The position numbers and the translations under genes were made by a program. Positions 9,526 to 16,902 of a stretch of DNA of 34,702 nt are shown here, one piece after another. The notes beneath the pieces were generated by a model. That model was not told the DNA's origin and made no database searches. It saw only the letters and a program-made list of their open reading frames with translations. The stretch is taken from the NCBI GenBank assembly GCA_028819435.1, contig JAPPLK010000082.1, positions 1 to 34,702 of the forward strand, written 5' to 3'. The number at the start of each line of letters is the position of its first letter. Within the stretch, counting starts at the first letter, position 1. Origin of the DNA: Nitrospira sp. Lineage in GTDB: Bacteria > Nitrospirota > Nitrospiria > Nitrospirales > UBA8639.

Positions 9526-10005
9526 ATGGAAACCTTATTAGCCTGGGGACATTTTCTGGCGGGCATCACCTGGATCGGTATTTTGTATTATTTCAATTTC
9601 ATTCAAGTTCCCTTCCTGGGAAAAGTGACCCCGGAGACCAAGGCGGAGGCCTTTCAACACCTAGTCCCGAATGCGCTCTGGTGGTTCCGTTGGGGCGCCT
9701 TGGCCACGTGGTTGTTCGGAGCGGTTCTCCTGATGAATCAGGGCCGTTTCGGTTCGGCCTTCGCCCTGCAGGGCCAGGATGCCGTCATCGGGATGGGGGC
9801 GTGGCTGGGCACCATTATGCTCTTCAACGTGTGGGGCATTATCTGGCCCAACCAGAAGAAAGTGCTGGGACTCAAAGGGGCTTCGGCTGATGAGAAGAAA
9901 CAGTCAGCGCGCATGGCCCTCATGGCTTCACGGACCAACACGATGCTGTCTATTCCCATGTTGTTCTTCATGGCCTCGTCCGGGCACGCTTCCGGCCTGT
10001 TTTAA
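9526..10005 (+). CDS. Urate-oxidase-N/PuuD-like membrane protein
   Basis: A 159-residue integral membrane protein with about four hydrophobic segments (approx. 3-25, 50-68, 85-108, 133-155). The opening METLLAWGHFLAGITWIGILYYFNFIQVPF and the later WWFRWGALATWLFGAVLLM resemble the N-terminal membrane domain (DUF989/Urate_ox_N) of PuuD. The C-terminal cytochrome c domain of full PuuD urate hydroxylases is absent. Conserved histidine H8 and the aromatic residues would suit a haem or quinone site, but this is inference. It begins at ATG 9526 after AAAGAGG and sits just downstream of the membrane microprotein. Whether it acts on urate is doubtful; stand-alone versions are simply membrane proteins of unknown role. 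Confidence 0.7.
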   Translation: METLLAWGHFLAGITWIGILYYFNFIQVPFLGKVTPETKAEAFQHLVPNALWWFRWGALATWLFGAVLLMNQGRFGSAFALQGQDAVIGMGAWLGTIMLFNVWGIIWPNQKKVLGLKGASADEKKQSARMALMASRTNTMLSIPMLFFMASSGHASGLF

Positions 10006-10052
10006 ACGGATGGTGCACAGGAAGGATCGTCACAGTTTCGTCATGCTTTGAC

Positions 10053-10865
10053 ATGATGCAGTCTCATCGTCAACATCGTCTCTTTTTCTTCCTTCTTGCG
10101 ACGTCGTGGGCAGTTTTCGCGCCGAGCGCGTGGGCAAACGACACGGAAGGCTTGTTTGCCGGGGTTCGCTTCGGCCACGAACTCGCCGAGGCAGAGTTTG
10201 TCAAAAACGTCCGCTACAACACAGGAGTTCTCCCCTCATATCCGGATGGCAGTGAGGTTGCAGGGTCGGATCGCGCACGTGACGGGTTCAACGCGTTCTC
10301 AGCAAACCTGGGGTATCGCGTGTTCCTGTCCGACCGGGCCTATCTCTCCGGCGAGCTTGAAGGTGCAGTCTACTCCAATGCCGTGCAAGGGTTTATGGAA
10401 GGAACATACACGGGTCACGAAAGACCCATTCCGGCAGAACACGTCTTCCCCGGAGCATGGAAAGTGAACAAGAACCACAGCCTCGGGTTTAATGCGCGCC
10501 TGGGGTACGTGCCCCAGGGATTTGCCTTCCTGGGCGAAGGCCGCTCGGTGTACCTGATTTCCGGAGTGCAATGGCTGGATGCGACTTTTGAAGTCGCCAT
10601 TGACAATTTCGGGGTTGGTGAGGAGGCGATTCGCGGCGTGACCCGCAAAAAACGTGACGCAACGCCTTGGCTCATCGGCGGCGGTCTGGAATTCGGGAGC
10701 AGTAAGAATCGCGTTGACGTACGCATCCAATATTCCAGTTGGAGCATGGACCGCGTCAGCGGTGATGGGGCAACAGCAAAGACTGCCTATGTGCTAAGCA
10801 CGTTCGACGTTGACGAAGTCGGCATCTCCGTGGGGTATACCAGATCGTTCAGCCTGGTCATGTAA
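10053..10865 (+). CDS. Outer-membrane beta-barrel protein, unknown function
   Basis: A 270-residue protein with a signal peptide (basic start, hydrophobic LFFFLLATSWAVFAPSAWA, cleavage likely near residue 28). The mature part alternates polar and hydrophobic residues in strand-like blocks (GLFAGVRFGHEL, AFSANLGYRVFL, AYLSGELEGAVYS, LGFNARLGYVPQG, GGGLEFGSS, DVRIQYSSW, EVGISVGYTRSFSLVM). It ends in a hydrophobic beta-strand, as outer-membrane proteins need for BAM recognition. The fold is like the small OmpA/OmpW-type eight-stranded barrels. The start uses one of two adjacent ATGs (10053 or 10056). No enzymatic motif is visible. It follows the PuuD-like gene by 47 bases and could be co-transcribed. 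Confidence 0.72.
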   Translation: MMQSHRQHRLFFFLLATSWAVFAPSAWANDTEGLFAGVRFGHELAEAEFVKNVRYNTGVLPSYPDGSEVAGSDRARDGFNAFSANLGYRVFLSDRAYLSGELEGAVYSNAVQGFMEGTYTGHERPIPAEHVFPGAWKVNKNHSLGFNARLGYVPQGFAFLGEGRSVYLISGVQWLDATFEVAIDNFGVGEEAIRGVTRKKRDATPWLIGGGLEFGSSKNRVDVRIQYSSWSMDRVSGDGATAKTAYVLSTFDVDEVGISVGYTRSFSLVM

Positions 10866-10872
10866 GGAAAGA

Positions 10873-10917
10873 GGGCCGGCATCCTTCGACAAGTTCAGGA
10901 CATGCGCGGGCCGACCC
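10873..10917 (+). repeat. Palindromic repeat copy C, diverged
   Basis: About 45 bp with ends GGGCCGGC and GCCGACCC (seven of eight complementary), an internal ATCCTTCGA block and a flanking CCTAC as in copies A and B. It is more diverged and lies just after the stop codon of the beta-barrel gene, where it could act as a transcript-end hairpin. Confidence 0.55.
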
Positions 10918-11022
10918 CTACGCGCAATACAATATCGAGATTGAATGACCATTGTTCGAATCGGTCAGCCGTTTCCGGCTCCGGTTCATTTCATTTCACC
11001 ATTTCTTACAAAAGAGGATCTT

Positions 11023-11451
11023 ATGAGCAAGAGTCTCAAGGGCACACAAAGTCATGACAATCTGAAAGCGGCTTTTGCCGGAGAATCTCAGGCCAATCGC
11101 CGTTACCTGTATTTTGCGCGTCGCGCCGATATTGAAGGGTACCCGGACGTCGGCGGATTGTTCCGTGACACTTCAGAAGCCGAAACCGGCCACGCTTTCG
11201 GTCACCTGGATTTTCTGAAGGAAGTCGGGGATCCCGCGACGGGTGAACCCATCGGGAACACCGAATCGAACCTCAAGGCAGCCATTGAAGGCGAAACGTA
11301 TGAGTACACGCAAATGTACCCGGGTATGGCCAAAACCGCACGGGAAGAAGGTTTTGAAGAATTGGCGGAATGGTTCGAGACCTTGGCCAAGGCGGAACGC
11401 TCCCACGCCAACCGTTTCACCAAGGGGCTGGAATCTTTGAACAACGCATAA
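11023..11451 (+). CDS. Rubrerythrin (diiron domain only)
   Basis: A 142-residue ferritin-like four-helix protein. Helix motifs with metal ligands are [18 protein letters not shown] (about 21-38), [15 protein letters not shown] (about 52-66), [12 protein letters not shown] (about 90-101) and [14 protein letters not shown] (about 121-134). These are the paired E...ExxH elements of a diiron site. It lacks the C-terminal rubredoxin CxxC domain, so it needs an external electron donor; the next gene, an Fe-S oxidoreductase, is a plausible partner. Rubrerythrins reduce hydrogen peroxide. The ATG at 11023 is chosen over an earlier in-frame codon (10945) because AAAGAGG precedes it and family N-termini match there. 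It is first in a three-gene set with the Fe-S protein and DUF3501. Confidence 0.92.
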   Translation: MSKSLKGTQSHDNLKAAFAGESQANRRYLYFARRADIEGYPDVGGLFRDTSEAETGHAFGHLDFLKEVGDPATGEPIGNTESNLKAAIEGETYEYTQMYPGMAKTAREEGFEELAEWFETLAKAERSHANRFTKGLESLNNA

Positions 11452-11529
11452 TCCTTGCCACACCACCATGGAGCGGAGTCGGCGTTTCGTACGACTCCGC
11501 CTCACGTGGTCGGAACCTCACGCTCTTCA

Positions 11530-12804
11530 TTGAAACACCTTCATCTCATTTCCCCTGACTGGACGCGCGACGATCTCGTTCGGGAGACGAATCGGATCTT
11601 CGACGTGTGCGACGGCTGTCGCCGGTGTTTCAACCTGTGTCCGTCCTTCAACACGCTCCTGGAACGGATCGACGAGTACGAGAGCGACGTCTCCCTGTTG
11701 ACCGCCTCGGATTACGAACAGGTTGAAAAGGAATGTTATTACTGCAAGCTCTGTTACAACCACTGCCCGTACACGCCGCCCCATGACTACCAAATCGATT
11801 TCCCGCGACTCATGGCCTCGTGGAAAAAGCAGCGAGTCAAGGAACAGGGCGCGTCCTGGCGCGATCGCCTGCTGATCAAAACGGACCTGATCGGGAAATT
11901 GGGAAGCATGACGGCCTCGCTGACCAACCGGGCGCTCTCGACGCCGTGGATCCGGAACCTGTTGGAGGCAATCATCGGCCTGCACCGGGACCGGCGCGTG
12001 CTCGCCTTTTCCCGGGAAAACTTTCCCGCGTGGTGGCGCACACGAGGTTCGACGTTGCAACCAGCGGTCCCCAAGCATAAGGTCGTCGTGTTTCCGAGTT
12101 GCCTGGTGAATTACCAGGCCACTGATATCGGAAAAGCCACGGTACAGGTTCTCGTCAAGAATCACGTGGAGGTCGTCGTGCCCGAGGGCCAACGCTGTTG
12201 CAGTATGCCGTCCTTTGATCTCGGCGATACCGAAACCATGTCGCAGACCGCCGCGCACCATTTACAATTGTTTCTGCCGTACCTCCGGCAAGGGTATGAT
12301 CTCGTCGTCCCCACCCCCAGTTGCAGTCTCATGTTCAAAAGGGAATATCCGTATCTGGTGCCGACGCGGGACATGGCTTTATTGGCCGAACGCACGTTCG
12401 ACGTCTGTGAATATCTGATGCGGCTCAAAAAAGACGGGGCGTTGTCCACGGAGTTCAGGCAGACGTCACGGCGCATCGCGTATCAGGTGCCCTGTCATTT
12501 GCGCGACCAGAACATCGGATTCAAATCGAAGGAACTCATGGAACTCACGGGTGCCCATGTCGAGGTGATTGAAAAATGTTCCGGCCACGACGGTTCATGG
12601 AGCGCCAAGGTGGAATTTTTCGATCAGTCCATGAAGATCGCACAGAAGGCCGTCCGCTCAGTTTCCGATTGCGAGCCCGACCTGGTGGCGTCGGATTGCC
12701 CTCTTTCAGCCCTGCAACTCGATCAGGCGGGAGCGACATTGTCGAAACACGGAACCCGGCATCCCATTCAAATCGTTCGCGACGCATACGACCTCCCATC
12801 ATGA
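11530..12804 (+). CDS. Heterodisulfide-reductase/GlpC-like 4Fe-4S oxidoreductase
   Basis: The N-terminus has two cysteine clusters for 4Fe-4S centres: CDGCRRCFNLCP (about residues 21-32) and CYYCKLCYNHCP (about 60-71). The C-terminal half holds two CCG-type domains: PSCLVNYQ...GQRCCSMPSFDLGD and PCHLRDQNIG...EKCSGHDGSW, with CSLMF and SDCPLSA. This is the architecture of GlpC/HdrD-like electron-transfer subunits. There is no ATG; TTG at 11530 begins MKHLHLISPDW, while an in-frame TTG at 11455 would add 25 low-similarity residues, so I favour 11530. Its end overlaps the DUF3501 start (ATGA, 12801-12804). With rubrerythrin upstream, it likely supplies electrons for peroxide reduction, but this role is inferred from gene order. 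Confidence 0.82.
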   Translation: MKHLHLISPDWTRDDLVRETNRIFDVCDGCRRCFNLCPSFNTLLERIDEYESDVSLLTASDYEQVEKECYYCKLCYNHCPYTPPHDYQIDFPRLMASWKKQRVKEQGASWRDRLLIKTDLIGKLGSMTASLTNRALSTPWIRNLLEAIIGLHRDRRVLAFSRENFPAWWRTRGSTLQPAVPKHKVVVFPSCLVNYQATDIGKATVQVLVKNHVEVVVPEGQRCCSMPSFDLGDTETMSQTAAHHLQLFLPYLRQGYDLVVPTPSCSLMFKREYPYLVPTRDMALLAERTFDVCEYLMRLKKDGALSTEFRQTSRRIAYQVPCHLRDQNIGFKSKELMELTGAHVEVIEKCSGHDGSWSAKVEFFDQSMKIAQKAVRSVSDCEPDLVASDCPLSALQLDQAGATLSKHGTRHPIQIVRDAYDLPS

Positions 12805-13385
12805 ACCCGTTGACCCCATCCGATCTTCTCTCCCACGAGGACTACGAAGCCCAACGTGCGACGTTTCGACGGGAGATTATCGCCCTCAAAAAACGACGCC
12901 GGATCGAGGTCGGCCCCTTGGTCACGCTGGTTTTTGAGAATCGGCGTACGCTGCTGTTTCAAATTCAGGAAATGGTTCGCGCCGAACGCATTTTCGATCC
13001 GTCGAAAATTCAGGATGAGTTTGACGTGTACAACGCCCTGCTGCCCGAACCAGGCGAACTCAGTGCCACCGTGATGATCGAGATTACGACCCAGGAGCGC
13101 ATCAAGGAGATCCTCGACTCCTTCCAGCAATTCGATCGGCCGGACACCCTGGCGCTCACGGTCGGGGCTCAAGCCGTGTTTGCCGACTTCGAAGCCGGGC
13201 ACAGCAAGGAAGACAAAATCAGCGCGGTCCATTTTGTGCGGTTTGCGGTTCCGCCGCTCTTTGTGAACGCGCTTGCAGACGACGGGGCTGCTGCCGGCAT
13301 CCGGATTACCCATGAGAACTACCGCGCAGAGGCGAACGTCCCATCCAATATGAGGGAAGAGTGGCTGAAAGACCTGCACGCCTGA
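12801..13385 (+). CDS. DUF3501 family protein
   Basis: A 194-residue soluble protein with the DUF3501 pattern: an N-terminal LTPSDLLSHEDYEAQRATFRREIIALKKRRRIEVGP, then VTLVFENRRTLLFQIQEMVRAERI, and a C-terminal AVHFVRFAVPP...ITHENYRAEANVP. No cofactor motif or cysteine cluster is present. The gene is translationally coupled to the Fe-S oxidoreductase by a 4-base overlap. The order rubrerythrin, Fe-S protein, DUF3501 recurs in diverse aerobic bacteria, which ties this domain to oxidative-stress electron transfer, though its molecular role is unknown. Confidence 0.88.
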   Translation: MNPLTPSDLLSHEDYEAQRATFRREIIALKKRRRIEVGPLVTLVFENRRTLLFQIQEMVRAERIFDPSKIQDEFDVYNALLPEPGELSATVMIEITTQERIKEILDSFQQFDRPDTLALTVGAQAVFADFEAGHSKEDKISAVHFVRFAVPPLFVNALADDGAAAGIRITHENYRAEANVPSNMREEWLKDLHA

Positions 13386-13406
13386 ATGTTTTTCATATTT
13401 TTCCTT

Positions 13407-13444
13407 TGACGGAAATTGACAACCGTCAGGGGGGTGGTTATTAT
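13407..13444 (+). promoter_or_regulatory. Near-consensus sigma-70 promoter with flanking inverted repeat
   Basis: TTGACA (13416-13421) and TATTAT (13439-13444) are separated by exactly 17 bases. The -35 box sits inside an inverted repeat, TGACGG (13407-13412) and CCGTCA (13423-13428), which is a candidate operator. The Fe-S carrier ATG lies 85 bases further on, leaving an untranslated leader of roughly 75-80 bases. Confidence 0.75.
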
Positions 13445-13529
13445 TCATGTGCAAGAGGAAACTATCCTGGATTTTCGGGAATCCGGAAAACACGATACCT
13501 GTTCATTTCATATTTGATCGGAGGGATTC

Positions 13530-13853
13530 ATGGTTACAATTACCCCAATTGCCGAAGAGAAAATCAAAGAATTGATCCACGATGAGGAAGAGGAAGTCAT
13601 CGGACTGCGGATCTACGTGAAGGGCGGCGGTTGCAGCGGCTACCAATATGGGATGTCCTTTGAATCCAAAATGGACGACGACGACACGGTGATTGAAAAA
13701 GGCGACGTCAAAGTCATTGTGGATTCGCAAAGCGCCCCCATGCTGAGCGGCGCGGAAGTCGATTACGTCGACAGCCTGCAAGGCTCCGGGTTTGCTATCA
13801 AGAACCCGCAAGCGAAAAGCACGTGCGGTTGCGGGAGTTCCTTCAGCACCTGA
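13530..13853 (+). CDS. erpA: ErpA/IscA-type iron-sulfur cluster carrier
   Basis: A 107-residue A-type carrier. The three conserved cysteines are present: one in VKGGGCSGYQYGMSF (about residue 35) and two in TCGCGSSF (about 99 and 101). LSGAEVDYVDSLQGSGFAIKNP is the usual family segment. It binds a [2Fe-2S] or [4Fe-4S] cluster and passes it to apoproteins. The start at 13530 has GGAGGG upstream. The gene has its own strong promoter and is closed by an intrinsic terminator, so it is a single-gene unit. ErpA and IscA cannot be separated by eye; the acidic loop (MDDDDT) is compatible with ErpA. Confidence 0.9.
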   Translation: MVTITPIAEEKIKELIHDEEEEVIGLRIYVKGGGCSGYQYGMSFESKMDDDDTVIEKGDVKVIVDSQSAPMLSGAEVDYVDSLQGSGFAIKNPQAKSTCGCGSSFST

Positions 13854-13875
13854 TCGCAGCCTCTCGGAGTTCAAT

Positions 13876-13918
13876 AAGGCCAGGATTCTTGCCTCTCGGC
13901 GGAACTCCTGGCCTTTTT
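13876..13918 (+). terminator. Rho-independent terminator of the Fe-S carrier gene
   Basis: AAGGCCAGGA (13876-13885) pairs perfectly with TCCTGGCCTT (13906-13915), a 10-bp stem, followed by a T-run to 13918. The 20-base loop is unusually long but the stem and U-tract are typical. Confidence 0.85.
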
Positions 13919-13953
13919 CTTATAATCCATAATCCCTTGTCGTTCATTCGAGT

Positions 13954-14739
13954 ATGGCACGATCGACCCTCACGAAACGCATAGAATTTTCCGCGTCCCA
14001 CCGGTATTTCAAAGACGAGTGGGACGAGGAGCGCAACAGACGGGTCTTCGGTCCCTGTTTCCAGGAGCATGGACACAATTACCTGCTTGAAGTAACCCTT
14101 GGCGGACAGGTCGATCCCGTCACCGGCATGATCATCAATTTGTACGACTTGAAACACATCGTGACGGACGTGCTCGAAGAATTCGACCACAAACACCTCA
14201 ATTTCGATATGCCCTACTTTGAACGGCTCGTGCCCACCACTGAAAATCTTGCCCTGGTGTTGTGGAGAAAATTTCGCGAGCGCCCCGAAACACGGGATAT
14301 CGAATCGATACGGCTTTGTGAAGGAGAAAACCTGTGGGTCGAACTCTCTCAAGCAAATGACTCGACCTCGCAGGACAATACGGAACCGACCGAGGCGCGG
14401 CTGACTCGCCGGTATGCCCTGACGGTGCGGCGAGACGGCGATGCTTCCCACGTAGAAACGTGGCCCCTTATCCTGGACGTCATGATTCGAGGCCCGATCG
14501 ACCCCGTCACGGGTCGCGTCACGAATATCGCAGCATTGGATGAGCAGGTCCAAGAGCAGATCCTCAACAACCTCGCAGGCACAAATGTGTCGCAACTCCA
14601 GGAATTTGCCGATCAGCCGGTTACCCTACCCACCCTGGCCAAAGTCCTTTGGTCCAGGTTGCACAACGTTGCCGATGCCCGTCTCGCACGACTCCGGCTC
14701 ACGAACCACCACGAACTGACCCTCGATTATTCGGAATAG
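13954..14739 (+). CDS. Tandem 6-pyruvoyl-tetrahydropterin synthase/QueD-like protein, second half degenerate
   Basis: A 261-residue protein built from two PTPS-like halves. The first (about 1-130) keeps the active-site set: zinc ligands H16 (FSASHRY), H39 and H41 (EHGHNY), a candidate catalytic C35 (FGPCFQEHGH), FDHKHLN, PTTENLA and CEGENLWVEL. The second (about 145-261) aligns by VMIRGPIDPVTGRVTNIAALDEQ and PTLAKVLWSRL with the same segments of the first, but the zinc histidines are missing, so it is probably structural. QueD enzymes make 6-carboxy-tetrahydropterin for queuosine; PTPS enzymes act in pterin biosynthesis. Which of these applies is not decidable here; no other queuosine gene is adjacent. 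Confidence 0.82.
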   Translation: MARSTLTKRIEFSASHRYFKDEWDEERNRRVFGPCFQEHGHNYLLEVTLGGQVDPVTGMIINLYDLKHIVTDVLEEFDHKHLNFDMPYFERLVPTTENLALVLWRKFRERPETRDIESIRLCEGENLWVELSQANDSTSQDNTEPTEARLTRRYALTVRRDGDASHVETWPLILDVMIRGPIDPVTGRVTNIAALDEQVQEQILNNLAGTNVSQLQEFADQPVTLPTLAKVLWSRLHNVADARLARLRLTNHHELTLDYSE

Positions 14740-14879
14740 CCGCGCGGGCCGTTGGACGATTGTAGCGGCGCGAATCCCCCCCCTACACTTGTGCTGAATT
14801 CCCTCGCTATTGTAATTTATAGATTAAATTTAAATAGTAGGATTTTTTATTGCAAAACTCTGAATAGGAACTGTCTGGC

Positions 14880-16046
14880 ATGCAACGCGGGGAAAGCGGC
14901 AGATATGAGGTAACAACCATCGGCGGTGAGCACATTCGCGCCTTTGTGCCGGCACTACTGCCGCCAAAACCCAATCTGGTTATGGACGGCTCGCTGCAAC
15001 AGATGTTCGAAACGGCGGTGCTTGCTTTGGGTCGCCTCGACGGCGTGGCCACACTTCTGCCGGATGAGACACTTTTTCTGTATGCATACGTACGTAAAGA
15101 AGCAGTGCTTTCTTCTCAGATCGAGGGCACGCAGTCGTCGTTATCTGACCTCTTGCTCTTTGAACTCGATGAAGCACCAGGGGTTCCGCTTGACGATGTG
15201 CGCGAAGTCTCGAACTACGTGGCTGCCCTTGAACACGGGCTGCGCCGCCTGCGGGAAAATTTTTCTCTATCGAATCGCTTGATCCGCGAGATACATGGTG
15301 TGCTGTTGTCGAGCGGACGAGGCAACACCAAAGCACCCGGCGAATTTCGCCGCTCGCAGAACTGGATCGGCGGAACACGACCCGGCAATGCCGTTTTTGT
15401 TCCACCGCCACACACCACCGTACCGGACTGCATGACTTCGTTCGAAAACTTCCTGCACGCCGAGACCGACGGATTGCCCGCACTGCTAAGAGCGGGACTT
15501 GCACACGTGCAGTTCGAGACCATCCATCCCTTTCTGGATGGAAATGGACGCGTAGGACGATTACTCATTACGTTGCTGCTGTGCCACGCCGGCATATTGC
15601 GCCAACCGCTCCTGTACCTGAGCCTGTATTTCAAACAACACAGGGGGCCCTACTATGACCTGTTGAATCACGTGCGCCTCACCGGCGATTGGGAGTCATG
15701 GCTCACCTTCTTCCTCGAAGGAGTGAAGCTGACAGCCGAGGGCGCGGTTTCGACCGCTCAACGCCTCTCCCGGATGTTCCAGGAAGATCACAACCGGGTC
15801 GAAGCAGCCGGAGGCCGGAGAACCGGGTCAGCGTTGCGCGTACACGACGCACTCAAGGCACAGCCGATTTTATCGCTGCCCGTCGTGTGCCGCGCGACTA
15901 GGTTATCCTTTCAGACGGCCGCTTCAGCAATGGAACTACTCGTAGAACACGGGATTGCCCGGGAGATCACCGGCAAGCGCCGTGACCGGCTGTTCGTCTA
16001 TGAGCAGTATCTTTCTATCCTCAACGAAGGAACAGAGGCTTCTTGA
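14880..16046 (+). CDS. Fic-domain AMP-transferase with N-terminal inhibitory motif
   Basis: A 388-residue Fic protein. The catalytic motif HPFLDGNGRVGR is at residues 216-227 (H216 as the base). The N-terminal SSQIEGT (78-84) fits the inhibitory (S/T)xxxE(G/N) motif, with E82 able to block ATP binding; this is a class II, self-inhibited Fic. After the Fic core, a winged-helix-like C-terminus (RVHDALKAQPILSLPVVCRATRLSFQTAASAMELLVEHGIARE, about 322-365) may bind DNA. Fic enzymes usually transfer AMP to protein hydroxyls, and many of this architecture are stand-alone regulators or defence factors. The upstream 140 bases are AT-rich and could hold a promoter. Its stop overlaps the start of the truncated phosphoesterase. 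Confidence 0.9.
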   Translation: MQRGESGRYEVTTIGGEHIRAFVPALLPPKPNLVMDGSLQQMFETAVLALGRLDGVATLLPDETLFLYAYVRKEAVLSSQIEGTQSSLSDLLLFELDEAPGVPLDDVREVSNYVAALEHGLRRLRENFSLSNRLIREIHGVLLSSGRGNTKAPGEFRRSQNWIGGTRPGNAVFVPPPHTTVPDCMTSFENFLHAETDGLPALLRAGLAHVQFETIHPFLDGNGRVGRLLITLLLCHAGILRQPLLYLSLYFKQHRGPYYDLLNHVRLTGDWESWLTFFLEGVKLTAEGAVSTAQRLSRMFQEDHNRVEAAGGRRTGSALRVHDALKAQPILSLPVVCRATRLSFQTAASAMELLVEHGIAREITGKRRDRLFVYEQYLSILNEGTEAS

Positions 16047-16369
16047 AACTAAGTGTATTACATATCTCAGACCTGCATAGTGACCCTGCGAATCCTATTC
16101 GCAATGGGGTGCTCATCGACTCTTTGGCAAGAGATCGCGACAGATATACAGCCAGCGGAGGTCTGGACATAGAGCCACCAAATCTTCTTATCGTAAGTGG
16201 TGACATTGTTCATGGCGTGAAGTTTAATTCACCAGATGCCGAAGCCAGGCTCCGCCAGCAATATGTCGAAGTTTTAGACTTTCTAAACCAACTTACAGAC
16301 TTCTTTCTCCAAGGCAATAAGCGGTGTGTCGTCATTGTGCCAGGCAATCATGAAAGAACTGGAGTTTAA
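16043..16369 (+). pseudogene. Truncated calcineurin-like metallophosphoesterase
   Basis: Translation from TTG (16043), overlapping the Fic stop by four bases, gives 108 residues. It begins VLHISDLHSDP (D10, H12 metal ligands), continues with LLIVSGDIVHG and reaches IVPGNHERTGV, then stops. These are the first three metal-binding blocks of the calcineurin-like phosphoesterase family. The later histidine blocks (GHxH) needed for the second metal are missing, and members normally exceed 200 residues. The break falls right where a reverse-strand remnant ends, so the gene was most likely cut by a rearrangement. It would have been co-translated with Fic when intact. Confidence 0.75.
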
Positions 16370-16695
16370 GAATCGGGGAGGTATTGCCTGATGAGGGTGC
16401 TCAGTTCGTCTTCTTCGATTTTGTCTTCCCTGGTCAGCAGAAGATTCCCGCGTAAATAGAAATGCGTGGTGAAGTACGTTTCAAACTGGCGCTGCTTTTT
16501 GATGGCCCAGCACAGGCCTGGCACGTGCATCTTGGCCTTGCCGATGCGAACGTTGGGCAGCTTCCGGGCTACCGCTTTGATTCGATCAGTACCGTGCAGG
16601 GTTTGATCTGGCCCACCTACGCGGCCGCCAACGACCTCGCTTTCGCGCGAGGTTTTGCGGTTCTCTCTTCGAGTCCTTCCTCTTTTTCCTGACCT
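16366..16695 (-). pseudogene. Reverse-strand gene remnant of unknown function, no start codon
   Basis: On the minus strand a frame is open from 16695 down to a TAA at 16366-16368 (109 codons). It contains EVVGGRVGGPDQTLHG, then RIKAVARKLPNVRIGKAKMH, and ends FETYFTTHFYLRGN followed by LLLTREDKIEEDELSTLI and RQYLPDS. The balanced, charged composition and absence of stops look like a genuine C-terminal region, but there is no ATG near its beginning and a stop (TGA) lies just upstream at 16696-16698. A lysine-rich continuation seems to exist in another frame (VKVRKKRKDSKRE), suggesting a frameshift. I do not recognise the family. A plus-strand ORF here (16462-16692) looks less protein-like. Confidence 0.45.
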
Positions 16696-16820
16696 TCACT
16701 GCGACGGCCGCTTCCTTCCCTCCCCGTCCCGTAACAGTGGAAACGAAAATATTCAATCTCTTCACGGACGTCGAGAGTCTTCCTTCGATCAGAACTTGGC
16801 TCTCAACCCGTTACTCTCGG

Positions 16821-16873
16821 CACAATAAATTCTTGACATTGTGCTGTTTTCGTATTATTTACAATACTATACT
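16821..16873 (+). promoter_or_regulatory. Candidate promoter/operator of the type IV secretion operon
   Basis: A perfect TTGACA (16833-16838) is followed by AT-rich DNA with possible -10 boxes TTATTT (16855-16860, 16-base spacing) or TATTAT (16853-16858). The -35 lies within an inverted repeat, CACAAT (16821-16826) and ATTGTG (16838-16843), a possible repressor site. The first gene begins at 16903. The stretch 16696-16820 shows no convincing gene. Confidence 0.5.
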
Positions 16874-16902
16874 GTTAGGTCTAATATTTTTCATTCGCTG
16901 CC

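Noticed and set aside
10945-11022. Extended N-terminus of rubrerythrin from 10945
   Set aside because: The extra 26 residues have no family similarity, and ATG 11023 has its own ribosome-binding site.
16462-16692. 76-residue plus-strand ORF in the breakpoint region
   Set aside because: It has no ribosome-binding site, and the opposite strand has a longer and more protein-like frame over the same bases; kept only as an alternative.
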